Source: Thermobifida halotolerans (GTDB lineage Bacteria; Actinomycetota; Actinomycetes; Streptosporangiales; Streptosporangiaceae). Taken from it: a stretch of 64,000 nt of DNA. Made by a program: the position numbers and the translations under genes. The stretch is from contig NZ_CP063196.1 in assembly GCF_003574835.2 (NCBI RefSeq), forward strand, positions 2,232,001 through 2,296,000, read 5' to 3'. Positions 24,335 to 33,851 of this stretch are shown piece after piece (positions within the stretch are counted from its first letter, which is position 1; every line of letters starts with the position of its first letter). Under the pieces are notes generated by a model. It was not told where the DNA came from, ran no database searches, and was given only the letters and a program-made list of their open reading frames with translations.

Positions 24335-25402
24335 TCATCCTGCCGGGCGGACCGCCTTCACGAACCTCGGTGAGTAGTAGTCGCTCTGCACTGGTTCGAC
24401 GCGGATGGTGGTTCCGGTCCTCGGGGCGTTGACCATCTGGCCGTCGCCGACGTACATGGTGACGTGGCTGGGTGAGGGGCCCGACCCGGTGTCGTAGAAC
24501 AGCAGGTCGCCGGGCTGCAGTTCGTCCAACCCGACCGGGATGCCGATCCTGACCTGGTCGGTGGTGACGCGGGGGATGCTGACTCCGGCGGCGGCCCAGG
24601 CGGCCTGGGTGAGTCCCGAGCAGTCGAAGCCGTGCGGGCCGGTGCCGCCCCAGACGTAGGGCTTGCCGACCTGCTGCAGCGCCCACGCCGCGGCGGCCCG
24701 ACCCGCCTGGCTGCCCGGGCCTCCACCAACGGTGAGGGGTTGGAGGGTGGTGTAGGCGTCGATCCAGCCCAGGACGTCGGCCACGTAGGCGTCGCTGTGG
24801 TTGTAGCGGAACAGCGCCGCGGAGAGTTGGCCGCGGTCGGTGAAGTCGACCTTTTCGCCGCCGCTGACGCACAGTTCCACCGCGGTGGACAGCACCGAGT
24901 CGTAGGCGTTGTGCGGGTCGGCGACGCCGTCGTCGTTGCCGTCGCGGCCGTAGCGGTCCCAGTTGGCGGGCAGGTGCTGGGTGAGGCCGACGGCGCGGTC
25001 GTATTCGGTGTCGCCGTCCCAGCGTCCGTCGTCGGTGTCGTAGTGGGGTGTGAGGTTGCCGCCCACGCCGGAGCCGTCCAGGCGCGGGCCGACGAACGGC
25101 GGGGCCACGTCGCCGTTGGGGGCGATGTCGTGTCCGGCGCCGTGGGTGGACTCGATGCGGCCGATGCCCGCCAGGATCGCCCAGGTCATGCCGGTGCATT
25201 GGGGGTGGAGGTCGGTGAGGCGGGCCGCGCCGCGGTGGTAGGCGTCCAGGAGTACCGGCGGGATGCCGTCGACCGTCTCGGGCGGTCGCAGTTCCCCGCC
25301 GTTGGGGAGGGCGCTGGTCATGGCGATGAGCAGCACCATCGGTGGTGCGCAGCCGCCCACGACCAGCAGTAGGAGCACACCCAGCAGCAGCCACTTCTTC
25401 AC
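24335..25402 (-). CDS. NlpC/P60 peptidoglycan hydrolase of the transfer system
   Basis: 355 residues. A hydrophobic N-terminus (WLLLGVLLLLVVGG) acts as signal or anchor; a Cys follows, so lipidation is possible but not certain. A middle part (LAGIGRIESTHGAGHD, then AVGLTQHLPANWDRYG and AALFRYNHSDAYVADVL) is lytic-transglycosylase-like. The C-terminal NlpC/P60 domain has the catalytic Cys in GFDCSGL (about residue 260) and His in SHVTMYVG. Two wall-cutting domains in one secreted protein are typical of Gram-positive conjugation (VirB1/Tcp-like), where it opens the wall for the channel. Last gene of the leftward cluster before the CRISPR locus. Confidence 0.87.
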   Translation of the reverse strand: MKKWLLLGVLLLLVVGGCAPPMVLLIAMTSALPNGGELRPPETVDGIPPVLLDAYHRGAARLTDLHPQCTGMTWAILAGIGRIESTHGAGHDIAPNGDVAPPFVGPRLDGSGVGGNLTPHYDTDDGRWDGDTEYDRAVGLTQHLPANWDRYGRDGNDDGVADPHNAYDSVLSTAVELCVSGGEKVDFTDRGQLSAALFRYNHSDAYVADVLGWIDAYTTLQPLTVGGGPGSQAGRAAAAWALQQVGKPYVWGGTGPHGFDCSGLTQAAWAAAGVSIPRVTTDQVRIGIPVGLDELQPGDLLFYDTGSGPSPSHVTMYVGDGQMVNAPRTGTTIRVEPVQSDYYSPRFVKAVRPAG

Positions 25403-25417
25403 GGGTCCTCTCTGGGG

Positions 25418-27451
25418 TTATCTGCCGCCGGGGCGGCGGGGACGACGGCGGGAGCGGAGCTGTTCGCGGAGCCGCTCCGCTGTGCTCTGGCCGCCTCCGC
25501 CGTCGTGTTCCTCGGCAGGTGGGGTGGGGGAGTGCACGGTGACGGCCTCCACCGTCCTGCCGCTGTTGTTGGACCGGTGGCCCGGGTGGGCGGGGGCGTA
25601 GCGGGGGACGGGTGGGCGTTGGGAGAGCAGGTCGCGGGTGCGGGTGGCATCGGCATCAGCGGCCAGTGCGCGGGCGGTCGCGTTGCGGGCGGTGCTGATG
25701 GGCGGGACCGAACCCCAGGCGTCAGCGAGTCGCTTGGTCGTGGTGGCGGTGTTGGCCGCCGCGGTGGCGAGTTTGGTCTTGGTGGCGGCGGTGCGGGCGC
25801 GGGCCGCGGTTTTCACGGCCGCGGCGACTTTGGGCACGGCGATGGGGGCGCCGATGGTGGAGCCGAACGCGACCGTGCCCGCCACCGCCGCCGCTTTGCC
25901 CGCCCCCAACAGCAGTCGCCCGCCCCGTGACTGGGTCAGTCGACGCTGCAGCCCGCTCGCGTTCTGGGGAAGGCGGCTGTGGGCCTTACGCCGACCCGCG
26001 GCGCTGCCCGCCCACGCCTTGCCCGCCGCGCGGCCTATCGTGCGGACAGGGGCGGCGACGCGGTTGGCTTCGCTGCGGGCTTGGCGGGCCAGGCTCGTGG
26101 CTGAGACCGGGGACAGTGCTGTGGAGGAGGCGCCGGTGGGGCCCATCCAGCCTTTGCCTCGGGTGCCGCCGATGCGGGCGGCTTCCAGGCTGCGGGCCAT
26201 GCGTTGGCCGGCCCGGGAGCCGGCGTTGAGGAGTGTGCGGTGGTAGGCCAGGCCGCCCAGGGCGGCGACGACGAGCAGCGCGAATCGTCCCACCAGCGGC
26301 ATCCCGGAACTGGCGTCCATCAGCGCCTGCACGCCCAGGGTGAAGACGGCGAGAAACAGGCAGAGGGTGATGATGGACAGCACGGTTTTGACCACGCCGC
26401 CCAGCCACCGCCACAGCAGTTGGCGCCCGCCGCCGGGCAGCAGGGCCGCGACCAGCGCCACCGGGCAGCAGACGACGTAGACGCCCATGGCCAGGACGGC
26501 GATGAGCAGCACGCACACCAGCAACAGAACCAGCAGGCACACCACCGAGACCGCGCCGAGCAGCAGGTAGGCGCCGAACAGGCGGTCCATAGACGGGTCG
26601 GTGTTGTAGTCGGCCAGTGCCGCGCATTCGTCTCCGGCGGCGGTGAGACGATTCCGTGGTTCGGGATCGGTACCCCACGGCCCTTCGGCGACAAGGTCCC
26701 GGTAGGTCTGGTGGCAGGCGTGGCCTTCGTCGAGGACAAGGCCGTAGTTGAGGGCCATGTGCGGTTGCACTACGAAGGTGTGGACGAGGACCTCGTTGAG
26801 AGGTTGGGCGGCCTGCTCAGGGCTGGTGGACGCGGACTCACCGCGGGTGACGGTGATGGCGGTGAGTGCCAGGGCGGTGTCGCGGGTCTGGCCCAGCAGC
26901 CCGTTCTCGCCGAGGAGCAGGTCGGCGGGGCGGGCCAGCACGGTCGCCGCCAGGGCAGCGATGAGGACGCTGACAGCGAGTTCACCCGCGCCGCGAGAGA
27001 CGCGGCCGCGCAGCATCTGCACCCCGCACCAGGCCGCCCCGAAGAGCAGGAACACCGCGGGCAGGCCGAGCCGGTCGATCACCCCGGTTTGGAAGGTGTG
27101 GGCCACCTGGCGGGCCGGGTCGACGATCATTTCGGCGGGTGCGAAGGTGAACGCCCAGTTCAGCAGCCAGATGGTGGCGCCGATGAGCATGCGTGCGGCG
27201 GTGAACGCCCCGTTGGTGAGGGTGATGAGGAGTTTGTTGTCCCAGTCCGACCAGCCGCCCTCATCGGCGGTGATGTCGTAGTGGTCCAGCGGCACCCCGT
27301 GGGCGTCGGTGAACACGAACGGGCCGAGCAGACCTTCCGGCCGCTCGCTGTCTTCGACAACAGGATCGGCGGCTACCGAGGCAGCGGTCAGGAAGGAGAA
27401 CAGCAGTGCCAGTACGGCGCTACCCAGTAGGTGGGTGAGGAGTCGGTGCAT
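25418..27451 (-). CDS. VirB6/TrbL-like polytopic conjugation protein
   Basis: 677 residues. There is a signal peptide (VLALLFSFLTAASVAA), then several membrane segments: TAARMLIGATIWLLNWAFTF, AVFLLFGAAWCGVQML, SVLIAALAATVLA, LLLGAVSVVCLLVLLLVCVLL, AVLAMGVYVVCCPVALVAAL and a pair near SIITLCLFLAVF and FALLVVAALGGL. A long Ala/Arg/Lys-rich cytoplasmic tail of about 240 residues follows. This layout is that of the inner-channel component of type IV secretion systems in actinomycete conjugative elements. It sits between the VirB4-like ATPase and the wall hydrolase. Sequence similarity in this class is weak, so the call rests on topology and context. Confidence 0.72.
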   Translation of the reverse strand: MHRLLTHLLGSAVLALLFSFLTAASVAADPVVEDSERPEGLLGPFVFTDAHGVPLDHYDITADEGGWSDWDNKLLITLTNGAFTAARMLIGATIWLLNWAFTFAPAEMIVDPARQVAHTFQTGVIDRLGLPAVFLLFGAAWCGVQMLRGRVSRGAGELAVSVLIAALAATVLARPADLLLGENGLLGQTRDTALALTAITVTRGESASTSPEQAAQPLNEVLVHTFVVQPHMALNYGLVLDEGHACHQTYRDLVAEGPWGTDPEPRNRLTAAGDECAALADYNTDPSMDRLFGAYLLLGAVSVVCLLVLLLVCVLLIAVLAMGVYVVCCPVALVAALLPGGGRQLLWRWLGGVVKTVLSIITLCLFLAVFTLGVQALMDASSGMPLVGRFALLVVAALGGLAYHRTLLNAGSRAGQRMARSLEAARIGGTRGKGWMGPTGASSTALSPVSATSLARQARSEANRVAAPVRTIGRAAGKAWAGSAAGRRKAHSRLPQNASGLQRRLTQSRGGRLLLGAGKAAAVAGTVAFGSTIGAPIAVPKVAAAVKTAARARTAATKTKLATAAANTATTTKRLADAWGSVPPISTARNATARALAADADATRTRDLLSQRPPVPRYAPAHPGHRSNNSGRTVEAVTVHSPTPPAEEHDGGGGQSTAERLREQLRSRRRPRRPGGR

Positions 27452-27455
27452 GCGG

Positions 27456-29978
27456 TCACGCCCCGTCCGGTCGGGGCCGTCCGGGGGTGGTCAGAACCGA
27501 GGTGGCGATCCGCGGCACGGGCGGGATGACGACCCTGATGCGTCCGGTGCGGCGGCGGGTGTCCAGGAACAGGGCCTCGCCCTTGCGGGTCTGGTCGCTG
27601 ATCGGGGACAGGTTGGTGGTGACCAGGTCCACGAGCGCCCGATCGTGCGGGTCGAGGTTGAGGAACTGCAGTCCTTTGGCGGCCAGTTGCGTGTCGCGGT
27701 GGCGCAGCAGGAATCGATTGGCCAGCAGACCGCGGATGACCTCGGAGCCGAAGTCGGAGGGGTCGTGGCTGCCGAGCATGGCCCCGGCGGCGTGCTTGCG
27801 GCCGTCGCGCACCAGTTCCAGCACGAGGTCCTGGCCTTCGGTGCTGCTGGTCAGCCAGTAGCACTCGTCGAGTGCGACCGCGCAGAACTGGTCGGCGTCG
27901 GCGAAGGCCACCTCGCGGGCCACGGCGGCGACCAGGTAGAGCACCGCGCGGCCGATCAGCGTTTCCAGGGGTTGGCGCTGCATGTGGTACTCGCTGGTGA
28001 ACACCTCTTTCTTCGGCAGGGTGAGGCCGCTGGTGTGGAAGACCACGAACTCCTTGTCCAGCCGCAGCGGCGGCAGGTCGCCGAACACGATCTGGCCGAG
28101 CCGGTCGGCGGCGATGACCCGCAGCAGTCCGGCGAGTTCGCGGGCGTGTTCGGCCCGGCTCGTGGTCTTCTCGTCGTGGGCGAGGGTGTCGAGTTCGTCG
28201 ATGACCGCCCGCATGCACGGACGGGCACTGGCGGCGACCGTGTCCACCGCCTGGGCCAGCACCAGGCCGGCCGGGGACATCGCGGCCACCCCCAACTGCA
28301 GAGTCAAATACGACTTGGCGTAGCGGGCGCCGGTCTCGGGGCCGAACACCCGCAGCGGGTCCAGGCTGTGCCGGGCCCGGGCATCGGCGCGGACGATCTG
28401 GTGCTGGGTGGGGGCGGCGTGGGCGGCGAAGTGCGCCCACTCGCCCATGGGGGTGCGGTCCACCGCGATCACCCGCCCACCCCGGTCCACCAGGGCGATC
28501 TGGATCGTCTTGAGCAGCACGCTCTTGCCCGCCCCCAACTCTCCGACCACGCCCAGGGAGGCGGAGGCGTCCCGGCGGGGGGCGTCGGCCAGGTCGAGCA
28601 GCACCGGACGGGAGGTGCCGCCGTCCAGGTTCAGGCCGAGCAGCGCACCGGTGGGATCGCCCAGGTCGGTGGACGTCCACGGCATCGCCATGGCGTAGTC
28701 GGAAGCCAACTGGTACTGGGTGAACTCGCGCAGCAGCGGCCGGGACGGAGCACCGGGCAGCATGGCCTCGAACAGCGCGGCCTGCCCGCCGGTGGGGCGC
28801 ACCACCTGGTACTCGGCCGCCGCGATCGAGGTCCGCACCACCTCGGCGCGGCTCTCCGCCTCCTCGGCCGTGGTGCCCCAGGTGCACAGCACGGTGGTGG
28901 ACTGCACCTCCACCTCGGTGCGGGAACTCTGCAACCGGCCGCGCTCATCATCCAGGTCGGCGGCGGCGTCGATCAGCGCCTGCGGGATGCCGGCGGTCTC
29001 CCCGTCGTACTCGTCGGCCTGGGCGGCCAGTTCGCGGGCCTTGCGGCGGCTCTGGGCCTCGGCCTGGGCGTTGGGCACAATGGTGAGGCGGCTGGCCCAG
29101 TCGACCCCGAACGCAAAACCGTCCAGAGAGGCCAGCCATTCGGAACCGCCGGGGAAACGGAACGCCGCGGGCATCTCCGCCAACACCAGAAACGCCTGAT
29201 AGGCCTCGGCATCAGGGGTTTCGACGTGCAGCCAGCGGCGGCGCAGCAGCGACAACCGCCCCTGCTGGTGGCCGGTGTTGAGGCCGCCTTCGGTGAGGCG
29301 GACCTCGCCGAGCCCGGCCAGGCTGGGACCGCGCAGCACGCCCCCCACCAGCCGAGAACCACCCGCATGCTGGTCGGCGGTGGTGGTGTCGGCGAGCAGC
29401 GGTTCGGCCATGCCCCGGCGCACCGAGTGCGCGAAGATCCACAGGATCTCGGCCGGGCTGGCCGGACGCATTCCGGGCTGCCCGGCCAACTGGGAGCCCA
29501 GGCGGCGGGCTTTCGCCTCGTAGGAGGCCACCTCCCGGCGGGGCACCGGCGGCGGGGCGAGTCCCAGCAGTCCGGCCAGCGCGTTGGCCGTGGCCCCGGC
29601 AAGCGCGCGTAGTTCCAGCGCGGGTCGCTCCGCGGGCAGTGGCAGGCACAGCCAGTGGGTGCGCTCGGCCAACGCGAGCTCACCCAGCCAGTCCAGGGTC
29701 GCATCCGCGACTTCCACCCAGGCGGGGCAGGCCTCCAGGTCCACCCCGGTGATCATCGCCTCGACCACGTCGGCCGCCGAGGTCTGCGCGCACAGGCTCA
29801 GCAGCATCGGTTCTCCGGACAGGCGTTTGAGGAGCGCGGTGGTGGCGGCGTGCAGCTCCTGCTGGGCGCGCGGGCTGGAATGCAGATACGACAGGGGGGT
29901 GACCCGCCAGATCGCCCACACGCGGCCGTGGGTGGTCCAGGCGAGGTTGCCGCTGAGGTGCCGGATCGGAAGGCGCAC
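27456..29978 (-). CDS. VirB4-like conjugation ATPase
   Basis: 840 residues from the GTG at 29978, which has GAGGAGGAG just upstream and follows the previous stop at once. The N-terminal half is the VirB4 domain (LSGNLAWTTHGRVWAIWRV onward). Walker A is GELGAGKSVLLK near residues 477-488 and the Walker B/arginine-finger region includes CAVALDECYWLTSS. A late LGSHDPSDFG is the usual VirB4 sensor area. It powers assembly or substrate transfer of the type IV secretion channel at the membrane. Close spacing to its neighbours shows a single operon with the VirB6-like and TcpE-like genes. Confidence 0.85.
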   Translation of the reverse strand: MRLPIRHLSGNLAWTTHGRVWAIWRVTPLSYLHSSPRAQQELHAATTALLKRLSGEPMLLSLCAQTSAADVVEAMITGVDLEACPAWVEVADATLDWLGELALAERTHWLCLPLPAERPALELRALAGATANALAGLLGLAPPPVPRREVASYEAKARRLGSQLAGQPGMRPASPAEILWIFAHSVRRGMAEPLLADTTTADQHAGGSRLVGGVLRGPSLAGLGEVRLTEGGLNTGHQQGRLSLLRRRWLHVETPDAEAYQAFLVLAEMPAAFRFPGGSEWLASLDGFAFGVDWASRLTIVPNAQAEAQSRRKARELAAQADEYDGETAGIPQALIDAAADLDDERGRLQSSRTEVEVQSTTVLCTWGTTAEEAESRAEVVRTSIAAAEYQVVRPTGGQAALFEAMLPGAPSRPLLREFTQYQLASDYAMAMPWTSTDLGDPTGALLGLNLDGGTSRPVLLDLADAPRRDASASLGVVGELGAGKSVLLKTIQIALVDRGGRVIAVDRTPMGEWAHFAAHAAPTQHQIVRADARARHSLDPLRVFGPETGARYAKSYLTLQLGVAAMSPAGLVLAQAVDTVAASARPCMRAVIDELDTLAHDEKTTSRAEHARELAGLLRVIAADRLGQIVFGDLPPLRLDKEFVVFHTSGLTLPKKEVFTSEYHMQRQPLETLIGRAVLYLVAAVAREVAFADADQFCAVALDECYWLTSSTEGQDLVLELVRDGRKHAAGAMLGSHDPSDFGSEVIRGLLANRFLLRHRDTQLAAKGLQFLNLDPHDRALVDLVTTNLSPISDQTRKGEALFLDTRRRTGRIRVVIPPVPRIATSVLTTPGRPRPDGA

Positions 29979-29979
29979 G

Positions 29980-30579
29980 TCACTCCTCCTCTTCGAGGTC
30001 GGCAAGCAGGGCCCGCAGACCGGTGGGACGCGGTTGTGCCGGTTGCCGGGTCCGGGTGACCGGGCTGGTCGGGGGATGGGCGCGAGCCGCCGGCGAAGGG
30101 GTGGCCCGGGTGGGCGGTGAGGGGTTTGCCCGGGTGGGCAATGCCGACTCCGGCGGGTTTGCCCCCGGCAAACCCGCCGGTGGGGTGAGGGTGATCAGGC
30201 CGGTGAGCGTCGTGGGACGCGGCTCGCCGAGGGGGCGGCCCCGTAGCAGGCCCGTGCGGGGTGCGGTCCACAGCGCGAGGTGGCCGGCCAGGGCGCGTAG
30301 TGGCGCGCGGCCCTCGATCTGGGCGTGGCGCACCGCCCAGGTCGCGGCGAACGGCAACGCGATCACGACTGCCGCACCCACGCCGAGCCGACTCCACAGG
30401 GTGAAGGTCTGCACCAGCAGCCACAGCCCGACCGCGAGCACCCCCAACTGGGTGGCGGTGAACGGGCCCAGCGGGATGGTCCAGCCCTGGATCTTGCCGA
30501 TCACCCACGGGTGGCGTCGGGCCCGGGTGTAGGAGCGGCCGACCAGCACCGACTGGTCGGCCGCCTGCTCCTGACTCAC
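29980..30579 (-). CDS. TcpE/PrgI-like conjugation membrane protein
   Basis: 199 residues from the GTG at 30579 (GTGA overlap with the upstream stop). RSYTRARRHPWVIGKIQGW precedes two adjacent membrane helices (FTATQLGVLAVGLWLLVQ and GVGAAVVIALPFAATWAV), followed by a HLALWTAPRTGLLRG motif and a Pro/Arg-rich tail. Small two-helix proteins next to VirB4 in Gram-positive systems are TcpE/PrgI, and this fits in size and place. The stop touches the VirB4-like start. The family call is by topology and context. Confidence 0.65.
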   Translation of the reverse strand: MSQEQAADQSVLVGRSYTRARRHPWVIGKIQGWTIPLGPFTATQLGVLAVGLWLLVQTFTLWSRLGVGAAVVIALPFAATWAVRHAQIEGRAPLRALAGHLALWTAPRTGLLRGRPLGEPRPTTLTGLITLTPPAGLPGANPPESALPTRANPSPPTRATPSPAARAHPPTSPVTRTRQPAQPRPTGLRALLADLEEEE

Positions 30580-30839
30580 ATCCACTGCCAGATCACGACC
30601 GGCATGGTGGGCGCGGCGAGTTCCCCCTCGACCATGCCCGACAGCGAGGTGACGTTGGTGACGATCGCGATCACCACGGCCATCCCGATTCCGGCGATCG
30701 CGGCCTTCTTCCAACTGCGGAACGCCACGTAGGCGACCAGCACCATGAACGCGCCGATCAGCCACAGCGTGGGCGTGACCAGCGCGGTGAGCTGCTGGAG
30801 TTTCTCGTCGTACCACTGCAGGACACTGAACGGCGGCAT
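30576..30839 (-). CDS. Small two-TM membrane protein of transfer operon
   Basis: 87 residues. One helix is LWLIGAFMVLVAYVAF; a second, AAIAGIGMAVVIAIVTNVTS, follows a short basic RSWKK turn. In size and position, between TcpC- and TcpE-like genes, it resembles TcpD-like or VirB2/pilin-like small proteins, but the sequence alone does not settle it. RBS GAGAAGAGGAAGG before the ATG at 30839; overlaps the next gene. Confidence 0.65.
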   Translation of the reverse strand: MPPFSVLQWYDEKLQQLTALVTPTLWLIGAFMVLVAYVAFRSWKKAAIAGIGMAVVIAIVTNVTSLSGMVEGELAAPTMPVVIWQWM

Positions 30840-30863
30840 GCCTTCCTCTTCTCGCTCAGGGGG

Positions 30864-31898
30864 TCAGAACCCGGGGCTGGTGTTGGTGTCGGTCAGGGCG
30901 GACCCGGTCGGCGCGGTGGACGGTGCCGGCGGCACACCCGCACCGCCGGCGCTGGCTCCGGTGTTGGTGGGGGTGTCGGGGGTGAGGGCGGGGGCGGGGG
31001 CCAGGGCGCTGACTTCCCACCGGCCGCTGCGCGCGGTCAACGTCAGCGCGTACTCCAACCCCCAGGCGCGCCCCTCGGCATCGGTGGCGTGGAGGCGGGC
31101 CAGCACCTCCACCACCGCGCCATCGGCGGGAATCCCCTCGACCCGCTCCTCCTGGCCGGAGCGCACCGTGACCGAGTCGACGTCCAGGTCGGTGTAGCGG
31201 GTGGGCCACAGTGGCCGCTGGGAGAAACCGGGAGCCAGGTAGCGGTCCAGTTCGCCGTCGGCCAGCAGGTAGGCGCGCGCCCACGCCCGCACCGTCTCAC
31301 CCACCGGCCCGCGCGGCAGCGGACGCGGCTCATAATCCACCGGTACGGCCGCTTCCGGGACGGCGACCGCGACCTCGCTGGGCAGGCCGGTCGCCACCCA
31401 GCCGTCCCCGCTGGCGGCGACCCCGAGCGCGAAGTGCCGCACCGCTGGAGCCTGCGCCTCCTCGCGCGGGGCGCCGACCGCGACCGTCACCCCCCAGTAG
31501 CCGGGCGCCAACTCCTGGACACCGACCACCCCCATCCGCAGCCCCGGCCGCGGGGCGTGGGCATCGGGCAGGTCGGCGTCGGAGACGGTCGGGAAGTAGT
31601 CGCGGACCGCGTCGATGTCGCCGTCCAGGTAGGCGGCCACGGCCTGCTCGGCCCACCCCGCCGGGCCCGCCGCGGCCCACCGCGCCTCCTCGACGGTCGC
31701 CTGCGGTGCGGGCGGCGGCGGGGACGCGGTGGTGAACCAGCAGAGTGCCAGTGCCACCGGCCCGCACAGCAGGCCCGTCCACGCCCCGACCCGCGCCGCC
31801 ACCTGCCGCACACCCGCGGAGTCGGCCGGGGCGAACCATGGCCGCTCCCCCACTACGGGCGAAGGCTCGGCCGCGTCGGACCGCTCTGCCCGCCTCAC
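30864..31898 (-). CDS. TcpC-like conjugation protein
   Basis: 344 residues. A single membrane helix near residues 38-55 (TGLLCGPVALALCWFTTAS) is followed by an extracellular region with two NTF2-like repeats: WAEQAVAAYLDGDIDAV and later VRAWARAYLLADGELDRYLAPG, each with YxxVxVxxV strands. This is the fold plan of TcpC/VirB8-type proteins that link wall and membrane parts of the channel. The GTG at 31898 overlaps the upstream stop (GTGA). A Thr/Ala/Pro-rich tail ends the protein. Confidence 0.75.
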   Translation of the reverse strand: MRRAERSDAAEPSPVVGERPWFAPADSAGVRQVAARVGAWTGLLCGPVALALCWFTTASPPPPAPQATVEEARWAAAGPAGWAEQAVAAYLDGDIDAVRDYFPTVSDADLPDAHAPRPGLRMGVVGVQELAPGYWGVTVAVGAPREEAQAPAVRHFALGVAASGDGWVATGLPSEVAVAVPEAAVPVDYEPRPLPRGPVGETVRAWARAYLLADGELDRYLAPGFSQRPLWPTRYTDLDVDSVTVRSGQEERVEGIPADGAVVEVLARLHATDAEGRAWGLEYALTLTARSGRWEVSALAPAPALTPDTPTNTGASAGGAGVPPAPSTAPTGSALTDTNTSPGF

Positions 31899-32188
31899 CG
31901 GGCCTCCCCGCCGCCCAGCCCGGTCTCCACCACACGCAGCCGGGCACTCAGATACCGCGCGCCCCGGTCGCGCAGCCGCTCGAACGCGTCCACGGCCTGC
32001 CACGCCTGGCCGTCCAGGTAGTCGCGCAGTTCGGCGTAGAGGTGCCGGTCGAACGGATGCTCACCGAGCCGCTCCAGCAGAGGAACCAGCCGCAGATAGG
32101 CCAGCCCGAGCACTTTTTCGTCCTCGGTGAGCAGGTCGCGCCCGCCCAGGACCGGCGGCCCGGAAGCGTCGTCGAACGGATCATGCAT
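31895..32188 (-). CDS. Small hypothetical protein of transfer operon
   Basis: 97 residues, not recognised. It is helical and charged (LTEDEKVLGLAYLRLVPLLE, then LDGQAWQAVDAFERLRDRG). The ATG at 32188 has GGGGAGAGG before it. It overlaps the TcpC-like start, so it is translated in the same operon. It lies between a sigma-like gene and the first transfer gene and might be a small regulator or an adaptor. Confidence 0.6.
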   Translation of the reverse strand: MHDPFDDASGPPVLGGRDLLTEDEKVLGLAYLRLVPLLERLGEHPFDRHLYAELRDYLDGQAWQAVDAFERLRDRGARYLSARLRVVETGLGGGEAR

Positions 32189-32252
32189 GGGGCCTCTCCC
32201 CTGGTCGCTTACACGCCAAGCAAGAGGCCCCATCCAGAGAACCGTGACCGGG

Positions 32253-33038
32253 TCAGAACACGTTGGTCGCCACGTAGCGGGCGGCGGCCTTCGACAGCTT
32301 GCGGGCCGCGCGGCTGCACCGCTGCCGGATCGCCGCCTGACTCACCCCGCGGTCCCGGGCGAGGTCGGTGGCGTCGGCCACGCTCGTCCACGACCGCCGC
32401 TCCGGCGACTCGCTACCGTAGCGGGCCGCCAGCAGTTCCACTTCGTCTGTGCTGAGCACGCCCTCGGCCACCGCCCACGCCAGCACCTTCGCCAGTTCCT
32501 CGCTGGCGTTGACGGGCCGCTCCGGCGTTGCGTACTCGGTCGCGTCCCCCACCGGGATCTCCGCGCCCGCGGCCAGCGCGGCGCGTTTGGCGCGGGCGTG
32601 GACGTCCCAGGCCAGCCACGGAGCGATGTAGGTGGTGCGCCGGGCTGCGGGGAAGCCGCGGACGGCCTCCCACAGCGCCACGACCACCAACTGCGCGCGC
32701 TCCTCGGCGTCACGGACCAGACCGCGCAGCGCGTGCGCGGTGATCACGGCTCGGCCCAGCATCAACTGGACCATGATCCGCGCGGCCAGGTCGCCCTCTT
32801 CGCCGCGCTGCACCGCGCGTTCCAGCAGCGCCGACAGCATCAGGTCGGTGCGGTGGTCGATGGGGCGCCGGGACGCGGCCTCGATCGCCTCCAACGACTC
32901 CAGCCCGGCCAGCCGTACGTCGGCCTCGGCCCACACCGCCGCGATCCGCCCCGCGGCGGAGTCGTCGCACAACCGCTCCCACTCGCGGTTGAGCTGCCCG
33001 ACGATCGTCGCACCGGTCCACTGCTTGCGGTCGCTCAT
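32253..33038 (-). CDS. Sigma-factor-like regulator
   Basis: 261 residues. The central part (AQLVVVALWEAVRGFP, then TYIAPWLAWDVHARAKR) resembles sigma-70 region 2; the end has an HTH of region-4 type (VLSTDEVELLAARYG, then DRGVSQAAIRQRCSRAARKLSK). The N-terminal ~110 residues are divergent. I infer a transcription factor that turns on the transfer operon lying just downstream on the same strand. An ordinary HTH protein is the alternative. There is 64 bp to the next gene. Confidence 0.6.
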   Translation of the reverse strand: MSDRKQWTGATIVGQLNREWERLCDDSAAGRIAAVWAEADVRLAGLESLEAIEAASRRPIDHRTDLMLSALLERAVQRGEEGDLAARIMVQLMLGRAVITAHALRGLVRDAEERAQLVVVALWEAVRGFPAARRTTYIAPWLAWDVHARAKRAALAAGAEIPVGDATEYATPERPVNASEELAKVLAWAVAEGVLSTDEVELLAARYGSESPERRSWTSVADATDLARDRGVSQAAIRQRCSRAARKLSKAAARYVATNVF

Positions 33039-33221
33039 GAAAACCCCCAGGTCGAAGGAAATGAACGACCCGAGGCGTCACCGCTTGCCTGGGCGAGGCA
33101 AGCTGCGGGGCAACCTGCCGAAAATCGCAGGACCGTAACGACTCCAGCAGAGCGCTGAGCACATGGTTGGAAGAGTTGGGCAACTGGTTCGTAGCGAGCC
33201 GGTCTGCGCCCGGAGGGCTGG

Positions 33222-33560
33222 TCAGTCGTCGAACTCGAATCCGGTGGCTTTGGCGGATGTGACGAGCTTCCGCATCCGGTCCCCGTCCCGGGCGACGACG
33301 CTCATCAGAGCGCCGAGCTCTTGGAGCGCTGTTCGGTCGTTGCCGTACGCGCAGAACATGCCGGCCTCCGGGTCGTATGAGAAGCGTCCTTCGAGGGTGT
33401 TGACCTCTGTGCGCACGAGGAAGCGCGCGACACCTTCCCAGAAGTAGCCGTTGGGTTCGTGGCCGAGCTGCTTGATGAGTTCGTCCACTTACGTCGTCCC
33501 TGCGTCCAGCAGCAGTGAGAACGATCCGGGCTCGGTCTCGATCAGTTTCAACGGAGTCAT
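33222..33560 (-). pseudogene. Imm51-like immunity gene broken by an in-frame stop
   Basis: From the ATG at 33560, MTPLKLIETEPGSFSLLLDA and GTT are followed by TAA (33489-33491). The same frame then continues VDELIKQLGHEPNGYFWEGV and on to a normal end at 33222. Both parts together resemble Imm51 immunity proteins (about 110 residues). One base change (TAA from a sense codon) would restore it. A shortened protein from the GTG at 33488 (88 residues) is possible but has no clear RBS. No cognate toxin remains beside it, so it looks like an orphaned antitoxin decaying. Confidence 0.65.
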
Positions 33561-33851
33561 GGGCAGAGCATGGCACCCGGGTATGGCGGAGCACCGTCCG
33601 GAGGATCTGGTGCCCACCAGGAAGCCCTGAGGGGACATACCGAATGCGTGTCGAGCCCCGGAGGAAAGAGAGAAACAGCAGTTCAAGGCGGTATGGCGGA
33701 GGGACTGCAAGCCGGCCCGGCTCGCTACGGGCTGAGGTGAAGGCACCGACGCGCCGCTTCCGGTGCCGAACCTGCACTCCGGAACGGTTTGTCCTCAAAG
33801 AGTGTGGGTTCCTGCCGTGCGCTGACAGCCGGTCGCAGTTATTGTCGAAGC

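Noticed and set aside
24213-25394. 393-codon minus-strand frame overlapping the NlpC/P60 gene
   Set aside because: Arg/Pro/His-rich out-of-frame reading; the NlpC/P60 frame has catalytic motifs and a signal sequence.
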